This document shows positions 36,187 to 48,500 of a stretch of DNA of 64,000 nucleotides, in pieces. A program made the position numbers and the translations under genes. Source of the DNA: Numida meleagris. Taxonomy: Eukaryota; Chordata; Aves; Galliformes; Numididae. Below the pieces are notes generated by a model that saw only the letters and a list, made by a program, of their open reading frames with translations, searched no databases and was not told the origin of the DNA. Positions within the stretch are counted from its first letter, which is position 1, and every line of letters starts with the position of its first letter. The stretch covers positions 17,563,467 through 17,627,466 of the forward strand of contig NC_034409.1 in NCBI RefSeq assembly GCF_002078875.1, given 5' to 3'.

Positions 36187-36240
36187 TTTCCCCCTCCCCA
36201 TGCTCTATAAAACCTTATCCCGTTACAGTGCAACTGCAAG
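36187..36240 (-). mobile_element. Polypurine tract and remnant of retroviral internal sequence
   Basis: On the minus strand GGGGAGGGGGAAA sits directly before the LTR start, the position and composition of an alpharetroviral polypurine tract. A few tens of bases of internal sequence follow up to about 36240, then similarity to anything retroviral is lost. No gag, pol, env or 5' LTR is present, so the provirus is almost entirely deleted. Confidence 0.75.
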
Positions 36241-36572
36241 TATCCTATCCCTAAGCCTATTTCCTAACTAAATGGGAAAAAAAATGGGAAAAAAAGCAAG
36301 TTTTGAGGCATAAAGCCCAAGACATAATGCTATATATTAAAATAAAAACACTGTTTAGCATGATACATGCATTCATTCCCTACATTTTAAGTGGTAAGCA
36401 AAAGGGAAGTCTAACAATAATAGTAGAGAGGAGGTGAGAAGGTAGTATTGTATGCATTGAAAATAAGCTTTTTCCCATCTCTAATTAAAGAGCTTTTCTC
36501 TCTTTCTTGGCATGCTGCTTACAAGCCCAGAAATGTGTGCATGTTATTTAGTAGGTGATAACATAATGTACC
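36241..36572. other. AT-rich spacer
   Basis: Nothing recognised. It contains a duplicated aaatgggaaaaaa string at 36271-36295. Confidence 0.6.
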
Positions 36573-37150
36573 TTGTGGTCAGAAAACTATGATATAGTCA
36601 CCATCACGGAAACATGTTGGGATGACTCAGACAGCTGGAGTGCTGTAATTTATGGCTACCAACTTTTCAAAAGAGATAGGCAAGGCAGGAAAGGCAGTGT
36701 GGTGTGGCCCTCTATGTTAAGAAAAAATGTGAATGTCTGGAAAGTAATGATGGTGATGATAGGGTTGAGAGCTTATGGGCCAGAATCAAATGGATGGCCA
36801 ATAAGACTGACGTTATCATGGGAGTCTGCTACAGTCCACCCAACCAGGATGAAAAGCTGGATAAGATACTTTACAGACAGTTGGGTGAGGTCTCGAGGTC
36901 TCTACCCCTTGTTCTTGTGGGGGACTTCAACTTCCCAGACATCTACTGGGATTATAACACAGCAGAAAGGGAACAGTCCTGGAGGTTTCTAGAGTGTGTG
37001 TGAGATAACTTCCTGACACAGATGGTGAAGGAGCCAACAAGGGGAAGCAAACTGCTGGACCTGCTGCTTGTTAACAAAGAAGCTCTTGTGGGGATGTAAA
37101 GATTGGAGGCTGTCTGGGGCAAAGTGATCACCAAATGATAGATTTTTCAA
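36573..37150 (+). pseudogene. CR1 ORF2 endonuclease domain remnant
   Basis: The apurinic-type endonuclease of non-LTR retrotransposons nicks the target DNA that primes reverse transcription. Visible motifs, in order, are TITET with the catalytic Glu (about 36599-36613), LVGDFNFPDIYWDYNT with conserved Asp and Asn (about 36915-36955), and GCLGQSDH with the terminal catalytic Asp and His (about 37110-37130). The N-terminal part is cut off by 5' truncation. The domain is split over two frames, with a frameshift in the 36700s and a stop at 37000. Confidence 0.88.
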
Positions 37151-37377
37151 TCCTTGTTGAAGCACAGAGGGGAGTCAGCAGAACTGCCACCTCGGACTTC
37201 CAGAGGGCAGACTTTGGCCTCTTTTGGACTATGGTTGAGAGAGTCCCATGAAAGGTAGTTCTGGAGAGTATGGGAGCCTGAGGATGAGAATACTTTAAGG
37301 AAGTAATTTTAAAGGTGCAGGACCTGACCATCCCCAAGTCATGGAAGACAAGCTGATGGGGAAGGAGACTAGTCTGG

Positions 37378-38058
37378 ATGAATAGAGACCTTTGGCAGGA
37401 ACTCAGGAACCAAAAGAAAGTTTATGGTCTTTGGAAGAGGGGGCAAGCAACTTATAAGGACTACAAACGTGCAGTGAAGCTGTGCAGGGAGAAAATTAGA
37501 AAGGCCAAAGACCAACTAGAACTGAACTTGGCCACAAAGGTGGAAGACAACATTAAATACTTCTATAAATACATCAAGAGTAAGAGAAGGGCTAGGGAGA
37601 ATCTCCATCCCTTGCTGGATGCAGAAGGGAAGACAGTGACCAAGGATCATGATAAGGCTGAGGTACTTAATGCCTTCTTTGCTTCAGTCTTTAATAGTAA
37701 GACTAGTTGTTCCCTAGGCACACACCCCCTTGCACTGGAAGATAGGGATGCGGAACAGAATAGGTCCTGCATAATCCTTGAGGAAATAGGTTTGGACCTG
37801 CTTCAAAAGCTGGACACTCACAAGTCCATGGGGCCAGATGGATTGCACCCTAGAGTGCTGAGGGAGCTGGCAGACGTGGTTGCCAAGCCGCTCTCCATCA
37901 TCCTTTGACAGTCCTGGCTAACTGGGGATGTCCTGGTGGACTGGAGACTGGCAACTGCGATGCCAATCTTCAGGAAAGGCTGGAAGGATGATCCCAGTAG
38001 CTATAGACCTATCAGTCTCACATTGGTGCCAGAGAAGGTTATGGAATGGATAATCTAA
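37378..38058 (+). pseudogene. CR1 ORF2 linker and N-terminal reverse transcriptase remnant
   Basis: A single frame of 176 codons (37378-37908) reads through the region between endonuclease and reverse transcriptase. It is rich in Lys and Arg (YKRAVKLCREKIRKAK) and ends with the conserved GPDGLHPRVLRELADVVA block. A TGA at 37906 interrupts it. The same frame continues with SYRPISLTLVPEK, a conserved N-terminal reverse transcriptase block, until a TAA at 38056. Confidence 0.88.
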
Positions 38059-38118
38059 GGGGCCAACACAAATCAATTAAAGGTCAACCAGGGAATCAGG
38101 CCCACTCAGCATGGGTTC

Positions 38119-38357
38119 ATGAATAGTATCTTGACAAACTTGATATTGCTCTATGTCAAGGTGACCCGCATAGTGGATGAAGGCAAGGGCTGTCGATGTG
38201 GTCTACTGGACTTCAGTAAAGCCTTTGACACTGTCCCCCACAACATCCTTGTGGAGAAGCTGGCTGCCCACGGTTTGGATGAGCATATGCTCTGCTGGGT
38301 GAAACACTGGCTGGATGTCTGGGCCCAAAGAGTAGTGATCAGTTGGAGACCAGTCAC
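38119..38357 (+). pseudogene. CR1 ORF2 reverse transcriptase palm, first catalytic Asp block
   Basis: The frame contains LDFSKAFDTVPHNIL, the block with the first catalytic Asp of non-LTR reverse transcriptases (Asp codon at 38209-38211). The frame is lost in a shift between about 38340 and 38420, after which the element continues in the next frame. Confidence 0.88.
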
Positions 38358-39254
38358 AAGTGGTGTTCCCAGGGTTCAGTACTGGGGCCACTCCCGTGTA
38401 ACATCTTTGTCAGTGGTCTTGGTGAGAAGATTGAGTGTACCCTCAGTAAGTTTGCAGATGACACCAAGATGGGAGGGAGTGTTGATCTGCCAGAGGGTAG
38501 TGAGGCACTACAGAGGGACCTGGGCAGACTGGATCGACGGACCAAGGTAAACTGTATGAGTTTCAGTAGGGCCAAGTGGGGGGTCCTGCACTTTGGTCAC
38601 AGAAACCCTAGGCAACCTTACAGGCGTGGGGAGGAGTGGCTGGAAAGCTGCCTGATGGAAAGGGACCTTGGTGTGCTGATGGACAGTCAGCTGAATATGA
38701 GCCAGCAGTGTGCCCAGGTGGCCAAGAAGACCAGTGGCATCCTGGCTTGTATCAGGAATGGTGTGGTGAGCAGGACTAGGGAAGTAATCCTGCCCCTGAA
38801 CTCGGCATTGGTGAGGCCCCACCTCGAGTATTGTGTTCAGTTTTGGGATCCTCAGTACAGAAAGGACATTGAGGTGCTGGAGCAGGACCAAAGAAGGGCA
38901 ACAAGGCTGATGAAGAGCCTGGCGAATATGCCTTATGAGGAGAGATTGAAGGAACTGGGGCTGCTTAGTCTGGAGAAGAGGAAGCTGAGGGGAGACCTTA
39001 TTGCTCTCTTCAAATACCTGAAAGGTGATTGCAGTGAGAGCGGGGCTGGTCTCTTCTCACTGGTGACAAGTGACAGGGCAAGGGGAAATAGCCTCAAGTT
39101 GCACCAGGGGAGGTTTAGGTTGGATATCAGGAAGAACTTCTTTACAGTAAGGGTTGTTAAGCACTGGAACAGGCTCCCCAGGGAGGTGGTTGAGTCACCA
39201 TCCCTGAATGTGTTTAAAAACCGTTTGAATGTAGTGCTCAGGGGCATGATTTAG
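38343..39254 (+). pseudogene. CR1 ORF2 C-terminal half, intact 303-codon frame
   Basis: A continuous frame runs from the end of the palm domain to the natural stop of ORF2. It holds QGSVLGPL, the catalytic FADDTK block (38451-38468; F replaces the common Y or F of [FY]xDD) and the thumb and C-terminal region. The conserved tail blocks [24 protein letters not shown] and [16 protein letters not shown] follow. The first Met is internal and not a true start. It is a remnant of a polyprotein-like ORF, not a separate gene. Confidence 0.9.
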
Positions 39255-39349
39255 CAGTGGGTTGTTAGAGTTAGGGTAGTATGGTTAGGTTGAAGTTGGA
39301 CTTGATGATCTTGAGTGTCTTTTCCAACCCGAGCAATTCTATGATTCTA

Positions 39350-40289
39350 CCTGAACCCTAAAGTACTGTACTGGCAAAAAAATTGTTAACAAGCAGTTTT
39401 GTGAATCAATGGCATCCAGAAAGAGGTTGCCACCCCTGCTGATATCAATGTGGAGTATTTTTCTGCAAGTGAACTGACAGAGCAGGAAGCTGAACATATG
39501 TTAAATCAGCCACAGGCTGTTCAAAGAAACACTGAGTGAATAAATTTGCAGTATAGAGCAGTGAGACTAATTTCTTCCCCAGTGGGTTAAAGGGTCCAAG
39601 ATAGAGAGATGCTCAGATGGGAGGTAAAGTATATGACTGTGAGAGGCCCATGGGAAGTCTTGCAAGTTCTCTTTCACAAGGTTCCTGGTCCATAGAAATA
39701 GATCTGGCCATGCAGATTCACAGCTGTAGCAGATGGCAGATGGCATGCTAAGACACTACGAGAAATATGCTTCTACTATTGCTTGCAGTCACAAACCTTT
39801 CTGTATGTTTTTTTTCTCACTATGAATTTTAGGGAGGGGTGACATGCAGCAGAGGAGGTAGGAGTGAAAGAGAAAACGTGGGCATAAGATTTCAAGATAA
39901 AGTAACTGACAAAAGTTGCTAGCTACTCTTTTGCTTCAAATACGTGTTCAAGAGACAAGCACACTTTTTTAGTATTCCCTGAGTACTGAATGAAATAGGA
40001 TACAACCAACTTTCATCATAGCAATCTTCAGTGGCATTGCCTTACATCTGTTGTAATTATCCTTGCATAACAGACCTATGTACAACAGCCACTTACATCT
40101 GAGTAGTCTAGTAAGGCTGTTTTCCATGATGCTTAAATGAATGTCAAAATAGTAATAGGAGCTAAAAGGGATGCTCATCACTGAAGACATTAAAAATTAC
40201 TATTTCTTTTACTTTAATTATCAGATCCGCCCAACCTTCAGTGCCATTCTTAAAGATCTGAACAAATGACTTATCACATATTAAGATTA
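39350..40289. other. Unique AT-rich DNA
   Basis: No gene is seen. The 73-codon minus frame at 39969 has no domain. Confidence 0.65.
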
Positions 40290-40870
40290 ATAGGGTGGCT
40301 TGGGTTGGAAGGGGTCAGTGGCAGTTCCAAGCCACTGCAATGTGCAGGGTTGCCACCAACTAGATCAAGCTGGCAAGGGCCCCATCCAGCTTGGCTTTGG
40401 GCACATCCAGGGAGCCAGTGCTTCTCTGGAAACCTATTAATCACCCTCTGAATAAAGAATTTTTGCCTAGTATCTAATCTAAATCTCTCCTCTTTTAGTT
40501 TTAAACCATTTCCTCTCATCCTATCACTATCAGACTGCGTAAAAATTCAGTCTCCCTGTTGTTTACAATTTCCCTTCAAGTACTAGAAGGACCCAGTGAG
40601 GTCCTCCTGGAGCCTTCTCTTCTCCAGTCTGAACAAAATCAGCTCCCACAATCTTAATTCATATGAGAGGTGCTCCAGCCCTCTGATCACCTCCGTGGCA
40701 CTTCTATGGACCTGCTCCAACAGCTCCTCACCTTTCTTCTGCTGGAGTCCTCAGACCTGGATGCAGTACTCCTAGGTGGGACCTTAGGGCAGGTTATAGG
40801 GGGACAAACATCTCCCTCATCCTGATGGCCACCATTCTTCTGATGCAGCTCAAGATATGTATATCAAAGA
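40290..40870 (-). mobile_element. CR1 3' fragment
   Basis: Antisense CR1 begins 'ggcttgggttggaaggggtc' and continues through 'agccttctcttctccagtct', 'ctatggacctgctccaacag' and 'tgatggccaccattcttctg'. The terminal ATTCTATG array has decayed to 'attaatagggtggct'. Confidence 0.88.
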
Positions 40871-43183
40871 TCCACTGTCAAGGTCTTTTAAAAAAGGCTG
40901 CTACTTTTGAAATTCAGTTGAGTATATATACTCTTGAAATTCAATCTGACTATAATCTTAATAGCAGTAAGACCATGTGGTAATTAATGTCATTTTTAGG
41001 ATTCTGTAGTCCAGACAACCTGTAAATGAATAGCTCAAAAATATGCATCTTGTCTTCAATATTTTGCTGATTTTACTTTCCAAAACCAGAAAATAAAGCA
41101 TTTTGGATCTATTTCTTCATGCCATTCATTATCATATTCTTTTTAAATCCATCTATCTGAAGTAAGCAGTAGCAAACTGTAGCTTCAGTTCTCCTCATTT
41201 AAGTTTACTTTCATATTAAAATTTATTTTTTCCTTCTGAGTTCCCTAATCACTTACCTTTTTAATGTGTTAATGTGTGAACTTTGAGCAGTTATTAGTAA
41301 CTCCATTTCCTCTACAAGCAATCACAGTAAGAATTCCTGAATTACAGATGCAAAAAAGGTTGCTTTTGCAGATTGAATAAAGCTATTCACTTGACTAAAA
41401 CTTTTCTTGTGAAGGCCACAGGTCTTCTCTTCATCTGGACTACATGCTGCTGGCTTTCACTGATATAATGAGTGTGGAAATACCTACATAGCTTTCAATA
41501 TTTTCATTACTTCCTAGTATTCTTCTTAAGACTTGGTAACAAAATAATACACTCAGTATTTCATAATGCAGTAAACTTGCCAAGAGTAAGTTGACAGACA
41601 AGCTTGTTGTTGTTGTGAGCCACTTCTAGCTGAGTAAAAAAGGAGCGCTTTGATCATATACTTAGAGGCACTAAGAAGGAAATATTAAGGAAGACAAAAG
41701 TGAGAGTAGATGTGAACAAAAATTCATTGTGCTTTTGTTTTGTTGTTTGTTTGTGTGTGTGTGTGTGTGTTTCTTTGCTAGTAATGTCTGAGCCAAGGAT
41801 GAGAAAGAGCATACTTTCTTCTTAGCATAGGAACTGTGTTTTCAAAGTGTGTTAGAAAAAAAATCTTCCAAGTTACTTTATGGAAGCATTATAGTCTTTC
41901 TCTTGTAATATTATACTATCTTCCTGACTAAAGCTGGATCCACCATGACACTAGGTAAACCATTTTTAAAAGTCTTAATTGACTCTAAAATCTCTAAAAT
42001 CTCCCTGAGCAATCTAATGTTTTAATGAAAAGTATCAATTAATCTCTCATATGAATCTTTGTTGTAATTTAAGGCCATTACTTATTTTCCTGTCCTCCAA
42101 AATACTCCATTGCCTTTCTACTCCAAAGCAGATTTTTAAACAGTTAAGGACTGTTATAATGATGGAATCTCTTGGAATCTCTGAATTGTATCTTCCTTAG
42201 ACTGAACAAACACAAACACTGCAGTTGTGTTCTTTAGCTTGCTACCAGGGCTTTCTACAGTGACTTACCCAGTTGATCCACACTCGATACAATAATTGAA
42301 CAGGGCCATGTTGAAACTATAGTCATCAAAGGCTTTCTTCACGTTCTACGGCATCTGTACTCTTATTTAGTGTAACCCAGTATGGTGTTTCTTTTTTTAT
42401 AAGACAAATTCAGCTTGTGATCCACTACATACCAGACTGCAAGTATTAGGTAGGTATTTCTGAATTATTAGGTAGTTAACTCTTCCCAATTGTTGTATCA
42501 AAATTCTAAGCTCATTTCCAGTTTGTTCACCTGGTTCAACATGAATCCACATGGCGCTCGGCCATAGAGATGTCTCAATTATAAAGTTTTTGTTCAGAAT
42601 GCACTCAGAACTGTTTTGCAGACAATTCTGATCCAGTGATACAAATACGTTTCTTCAGATCTGATGTGAAGAGGACATATTTTTTACTGAGATTTTACTG
42701 AATTGCGCAATTTATTTTTAACAGATTGCCCTAAATGATACTGGCTAAATCTGTGTGTTACTTTATCATTTAATGCATGTTTGTTCTATCTGAGAAAGCA
42801 TGGAAGGATACATTCATAAGTGTAAATATAAAAAGATAAATATGAAATTAATGAACAGTACAAAACAGGGAAAAATACTAGTAGGATATGGACTCCATTT
42901 TCATATAGAGAAAAGGTTTAAATTTGGTGCCGTAAAATTGACTTCTACCCTGCTTCATTTTTTTCTGTTGAATTTCAGACATATTAAAGCTATTTACACA
43001 ATTACATTATTTTGATGCAACAAGTAATTTCCTGCTATATTTCAAGGTACTATTTGATTCTTTTTAATGTAAATCTGTGCTGTATTTCGCTGAAGAGTAA
43101 GCAGAAAGATGGCAGAAGATTATCTTTTGTCATAGAAGATATGCATCTCAGTGGATATATCTAAAACTTAGCTTCAGAGAGGG
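40871..43183. other. Unique AT-rich DNA
   Basis: No gene. It contains the (GT)n microsatellite listed at 41752-41771. The 71-codon frame at 42800 is Lys-rich and without a domain. Confidence 0.65.
41752..41771 (+). repeat. (GT)10 microsatellite
   Basis: Ten perfect GT units after a TTTG-rich lead. Confidence 0.9.
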
Positions 43184-44730
43184 ATCACAGAATCATAGAA
43201 TAAGAGAATGCTTTGGGTTGGAAGGGACCTTGAAGATCATCCAGTTCCAACCCCCCTGCTGTAGGGAGGGACATCTCCTTCTAGACCAGGTTGCTCACAG
43301 ACCCATCCAGCCTGATCTTGGGTGCTTCCAGGGGGAGAGCATCCACAACATTGCTGGGCAGCCTGTGCCAGTGTCTCACCACCCTAAGAGTGAAGAATTT
43401 CTTCCCAATATCTAGTCTAAATGCACCCTCTTCCAGTTTAAAACTGTTTTCCCTCATCCTTTGGCTACCTGCCTGTACAAAAAGTCCCTCTCCAGCTTTT
43501 CTTTAGGCACCTCCAGGTCCTGGAAAGCCACTATAAGGACCCCCGGAGCCTTCTCTTCTCCAGGCTGAAGAGCCTCAGCTCTTTCAGCCTGTCCCCATAG
43601 GGGAGGTGCTCCAGCCCTCTGATCATCTTCATGGCCCTCCTCTGGACCTGCTCCAACAGGTTCATGTCCTTCTTGTGTTGGGGGCCCCAGAACTGGATGC
43701 AGTTCTCCAGGTGGGGCCTCACGAGAGCAGAGCAGTGGGGCAGAATCACCTCCTTCAACCTGCTGGTCATGCTTCTCTTGGTGCAACCCAGGATACAGTT
43801 GGCCTTCTGGGCTGCAAGTGTGCATTGCCAGCTCATGTTGAGTCTTTCATCCACCAACACACCCCAAAGTCTTCTCCTCAGGGCTGCTCTCAAGTCATTC
43901 CCCACCCAACCTGTATCTGTGCCTGGGATTGCCCCAGCCCAGGTGCAAGACCTTGCACTTGGCCTTACTGAACTCCATGAGGTTGGCATGGGCCCACCTC
44001 TCCAGCCTGACCAAGTCCTTCTGGATGTCATCCTTACCTCTAGCATGTCAACTGCACCACCCATTTTGGTGTCATCTGCAAACTTGCTGAGAGTACACTT
44101 GATCCCACTGTCCACATTGCCTAGAAAGATATTAAATAGCATAGGTCCCAATACCAATCCCTTAGGAGGATCACTTGTCAGCGGTCTCCACTTGGATATT
44201 GACCCACCGATCTCAACTCTCTGAGTGTGACCATCCAGCCAATTCTTTATCCAGCAAGTGGTCCTTCCATCAAATTCATTTTTCTCTAATTTGGTGACCA
44301 GAATTTCATGCGGGACAGTGTCAAATGCTTTGTGCTAGTCCAGGTAGATGATGCCAGTTGCTCTTCCTTTATCCACTGATGCTGTAACTTCATCATAAAA
44401 GGTCACCAAGCTTGTCAGGCACGACTTGCCCTTGGTCAAGCCAAGTCGGTTACAACCAGTCACCTTGTCTTTATTTTTCATGTGCTTTTTTAGGGCCTTC
44501 AGGAGATCATTTGCTCAATGATCTTGCCAGGCACATAGGTGAGACGGACTAGCCTGTAGTTCACTCAGTTTTCTTTTTTTCCCTTCTTTAAAATGGCGGT
44601 TATGTTTCCTCTTTTCCAATCCTTGGGAACTTCACCAGACTGCCATGACCTTTCAAATATGATGGATAGCAGCTTGGCAACTTGCCAAGTTCCCTCAGAA
44701 CCTGTGGATGGATCTCATTGGGATAATTCA
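43184..44730 (-). mobile_element. CR1 LINE copy, 1.55 kb
   Basis: Antisense CR1 starts at the tail (atcacagaatcatagaataa) and extends into the reverse transcriptase region. The minus frame 43531-44157 (208 codons) carries the catalytic [14 protein letters not shown] block, [20 protein letters not shown] and [20 protein letters not shown]. The remaining antisense text (ctttgtgctagtccaggtag and gtgagacggactagcctgta) belongs to the region around and upstream of the first catalytic Asp. The frame is open over much of the C-terminal half but broken elsewhere. The plus-strand frames (43606, 43631) are shadows. Confidence 0.92.
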
Positions 44731-44957
44731 AACAGTTTGGTTATTAAAAGAGGCTGAGTGAAGTCCATGTGGTAGGGAGAAATCTACTCCAAAAAAAATA
44801 TTTTTGTTTATATCTGCTTTTCAGTAAACAACTCTGGGTAGGAGAGTTATCTATTAGGTTAGTAGAATATATGAAAGATGGCACATTTACATTGCAGCAC
44901 TTCAGCCTCATATTTCTCAGTAGTGTACACACTTCAGAGAATTTACAATGTTAAATT
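44731..44957. other. Short unique spacer between two minus-strand CR1 copies
   Basis: AT-rich. Two opposite 61-62 codon frames are chance frames. Confidence 0.6.
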
Positions 44958-45520
44958 CACAGTCACAGAATGCTTTAGGCTGAAAAGACACTCTTGCTAT
45001 ATAGTTCAACTTACCTACTCAAGCTGAGTCAGCTAATGAAATTTGGCTGACAGAGATTCCAAAACATCTCTAGACAACCAGTACCAGTGTTTAACCATCT
45101 TCACAGTAAAAAAGTGCTTTCTTCTGTTCAGATGCAATAACATACTTTTAAGTTTGTTCCCATTGCCTCTTGTCCTGACATTGGACACTAATGGAAAGAG
45201 TCTGAATACCTCATATTCATTCTCTCTCATCATGTGTTTATACACATTGATAAGATTCTCCTCAGCTTCCTCAGATCCCTCTGTACCTTCTGGTCTATCA
45301 GCCACTCCTCCCAGTTTTGTACCATCTGTCGGCATGCAGAAGGGGCATTGCCCCATCATCTAGGTCATTAACGAAGCTGTTAAATATTGACACAATATTG
45401 ACCATTAGTGGCCTGCCTCCATGTGAATTTCAAGATTTTGATTTCAGACCTCTGAGGCTCAGCCATTCAGACAGTTTTCAGTCTACCTCAGTGTCCACTT
45501 GTCTAATCCATAAATTGCTT
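44958..45520 (-). mobile_element. Diverged CR1 fragment
   Basis: Antisense CR1 of an older or different subfamily. The top strand reads 'tcacagaatgctttaggctg', 'cattgcctcttgtcctgaca' and 'cagttttgtaccatctgtcg'. It is much more decayed than the preceding copy and differs in wording, so it is a separate insertion. Confidence 0.82.
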
Positions 45521-48500
45521 CCAAACAATCAATAAACTGCTCCTAAACAAAGCTTCAGAAATTATGTATTACAAGGGACAATCAACATACCACAATATGC
45601 ACACAAACACTCATATGCATAGAAGATGATCAGCAGTGTTAGTATTGGAGGAACTGGACAAATTGTGAAAACATTATCAGAAATTAAATGAAAAATGTTT
45701 CCATGAACAACTGGTGAATATTTAAGTATACTGACTGTGTTAGTAGACAGAACATTTTACTACAGAACTTTCTTCCACTGGAGGAGCAGAAAAAAAAATA
45801 GGAATAATAAAAACTCATGTTATTCAACAGAACAATAAATGAAAGAACTTTGCATTTTCCATCTTATAGTCCTTTACTATAGTAGCAGGATCAAAACAAC
45901 AAATTATTACAGTACACTTAATACATAGTTCAGAAAGTCTACAAAAAAGCATTACAAACAATGATTACACCTCCCAGTATTCTTATGGAAAGTAAGACCC
46001 AGGCATGTAAAGCTTTGACTGAATGCTATGGTTTATCTCTAGTAGGCAGTTCGGCACCACATAACCACTTGCTTTGTCCCCCGAGGTGGGATATGGAAGA
46101 GAATCAGAAAGGGAAAACTGCAAGAATTCATGTGTTGAGATGAAGATAGTTTAGTAGGTAAAGCAAAAGCAAAGCAAAACAAGGAATTAATTCACTACTT
46201 CCCATCAGCAGGCAGATATTCAGCCACTGGAAAGCAGGGGTCATCATGCATAATAGTTTTCTAAGAATTCAAAAGTCATCACTCCAAACAATACTCCCTT
46301 CCCCTCTGTTCCCCCCCTCCTTTCACCTCGCTTCATGGTTCAAGATGATATCGTATAGTATGGGATGTCATTTTGCCAGTTTCAGTCAGCTGTCCTGGTT
46401 TTGTCCCCTCCAGCATCTCTAGCACCCCCAACCTCCTCGATGAAAGGGCAGCCTGAGAAGTAAAGTCCTTGGCTCTGTGGAAGCACTGCTTGACAACAAT
46501 TGATAACATCAGTGTCTTATCGCCACTATTTCCATCAAAAATCCAAAACATAACATTATACAAGCACCTGTGAAGAAAATAAATGTCATCCCAGCTAAAA
46601 TCATGACGTTGAATTTAACTTGTAAGTCAATTACAGATCTCTAAATAGCATTCTTATTTTCTTTCAGTCTTCTGTTTCAGTCACCAGTGTTAATCACATA
46701 CTATTTATCTTCATTTTAAAAGTACTAGAAAAAATTAAAATTACTTATTTTGCCTTCTGGTAAATGAGAAAGTTAATTGTGATGCTTCTGGTTCTGGTAT
46801 CCTGTTTTTAAGCATTAAGTGGAGCTCTGCTTTAAAATGTCTTTCACAAGCTGAAAAGTGATTTGGTTTAACTAAATCAAATTGTGTTGTTGTTTTTTTT
46901 TTAATACTTGTGAAAAACAGAGTAACACTGTTCACTTAATTGGTTTTATTCAGTTTTCTATACAGACAATAGAAAGAAATGTGGCTTGTCATATCTTAAT
47001 ATATAGGAGATTTTGATATATCTTTGTTCTGCAAATTTGAATGGACTTCTAATACTGCTCACAGTGGGATTAAAATATTTACACTACTGATCACAGATAT
47101 ACTATTGTAGCTACTATTATGAGGTGATTATCACTCCCTTGTTAATTTTGAAAGACTAGCTAAAGACAAGAAAAAAATCCCATCCATCCCAAAAGAAAAA
47201 TACAGCACATGGATACATTTTTGTCTAAATGAATATTAAAAGTGCTTTCCAGTGAAATATACATATATGTAATACGAGTATGAACTTTAATAAAAACTAG
47301 TGCTTATTTAATTATGAAATGAATATAATTCTGTTCTTATTAAAATAAATAAATAAATAGATAAATAAATAAATAAATAAAACTCACTGGATGTTACAAT
47401 TTGCAGTGCTTAATTTCTTTTCCATGGTTGAGTGATGACTCTAATTTTTGTCATGGAGTCAAAGGTGACTTGTTTCTTTTATTCTCCTGACAGGAAAAAA
47501 TTGTTCGAATTCAGCACCCAGGTGGGGTGCTGACAAGTGAAAGACATTGCCAGCTTTCATTAACCGACTAAAAGAAAAACAAAATCAACTTTGGAAGACA
47601 AAGATACAGAAGTAGAGAGTTCCATATATCTTTTTTACTTGACTGCTAAAAATGTTTTTTTCTTGGCATACACTTTTCTGTAAACTGGCAAAATAAAGAC
47701 TGTAAAAGTTTTTAAGAATATAGACACATATCCTAGGAACATATTTCTGTGTGGTAATACTCAACATTACCAAATGCTTGTCTAAATTCATTTATTTAGA
47801 AACGTTCAAAATATATTTTAATGTGATTCAGAACTGAAACCATTCTGAGGCTGCACAATCCTATACAAATAATTATGAGGAGAGTTTCTCACTAGGCAGA
47901 GTAAGTTGCACTAGATTTTTAGAATATTTATATGAATCGTGGTATATTTGGATTCATATTTGACAGGAATTCTTAATTGAGAGTTTGAGATATAAGGGAT
48001 TACAAATCCAGTCTTTTGTAAGAAATAGATTGAAGATTACTTACCTACGTGATGGACTTGCAAGTTGAAGAAATTACTCTGGTAAAAGGCAGTTGGTATA
48101 TAAATATTATTATAGAAACAAAGACATTTTTCTAGTCACAGATCTAATAAAAATGATGTTTCTGTTTCAGATGCACTATGTTTCATATGGAATTAAGCTA
48201 ACACACAAGTCTACCTTCTGTCAAGCCTCTCAGCGATTACAAATAGCTGTGGACTCTTCATTGTTGTCCATCTCAGTGCAAAGACCAAATTAGATATTTC
48301 CAAACTACACTGGTTGTACTTTATACTTATTATGATATTGTGAATAATTGCACAAGAAGCAAAGTAATGGAAAATCAAAACCAATATTCTATCGGGGCTA
48401 CTATTTTGCCCTGTAAATATAGGTAATACTATAGATGAAGGGAAGAAAAAATATTATTTCTGTACTGTAACTGATGAAAATTTCATTCTTACAGCAACCA

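Larger units (their letters stand above)
36573..39349 (+). mobile_element. CR1 LINE copy, 2.78 kb, best preserved in the window
   Basis: This 5'-truncated CR1 begins a little inside the endonuclease domain and runs to a complete 3' end (ATTCTATGATTCTA at 39336-39349). It covers about 60% of the usual full length of about 4.5 kb. The open reading pieces follow the order of CR1 ORF2: endonuclease, linker, reverse transcriptase, C-terminal region. They are broken by at least two stops (near 37906 and 38056) and frameshifts (36700s and 38340-38420). The piece-by-piece entries follow. Confidence 0.95.

Noticed and set aside
38343..39254. 303-codon frame as a host gene
   Set aside because: It carries the CR1 reverse transcriptase catalytic block and the CR1 C-terminal blocks, and ends just before the CR1 tail.
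43606..44224. Plus-strand frames of 121 and 197 codons
   Set aside because: They are the antisense of the CR1 reverse transcriptase frame on the minus strand.
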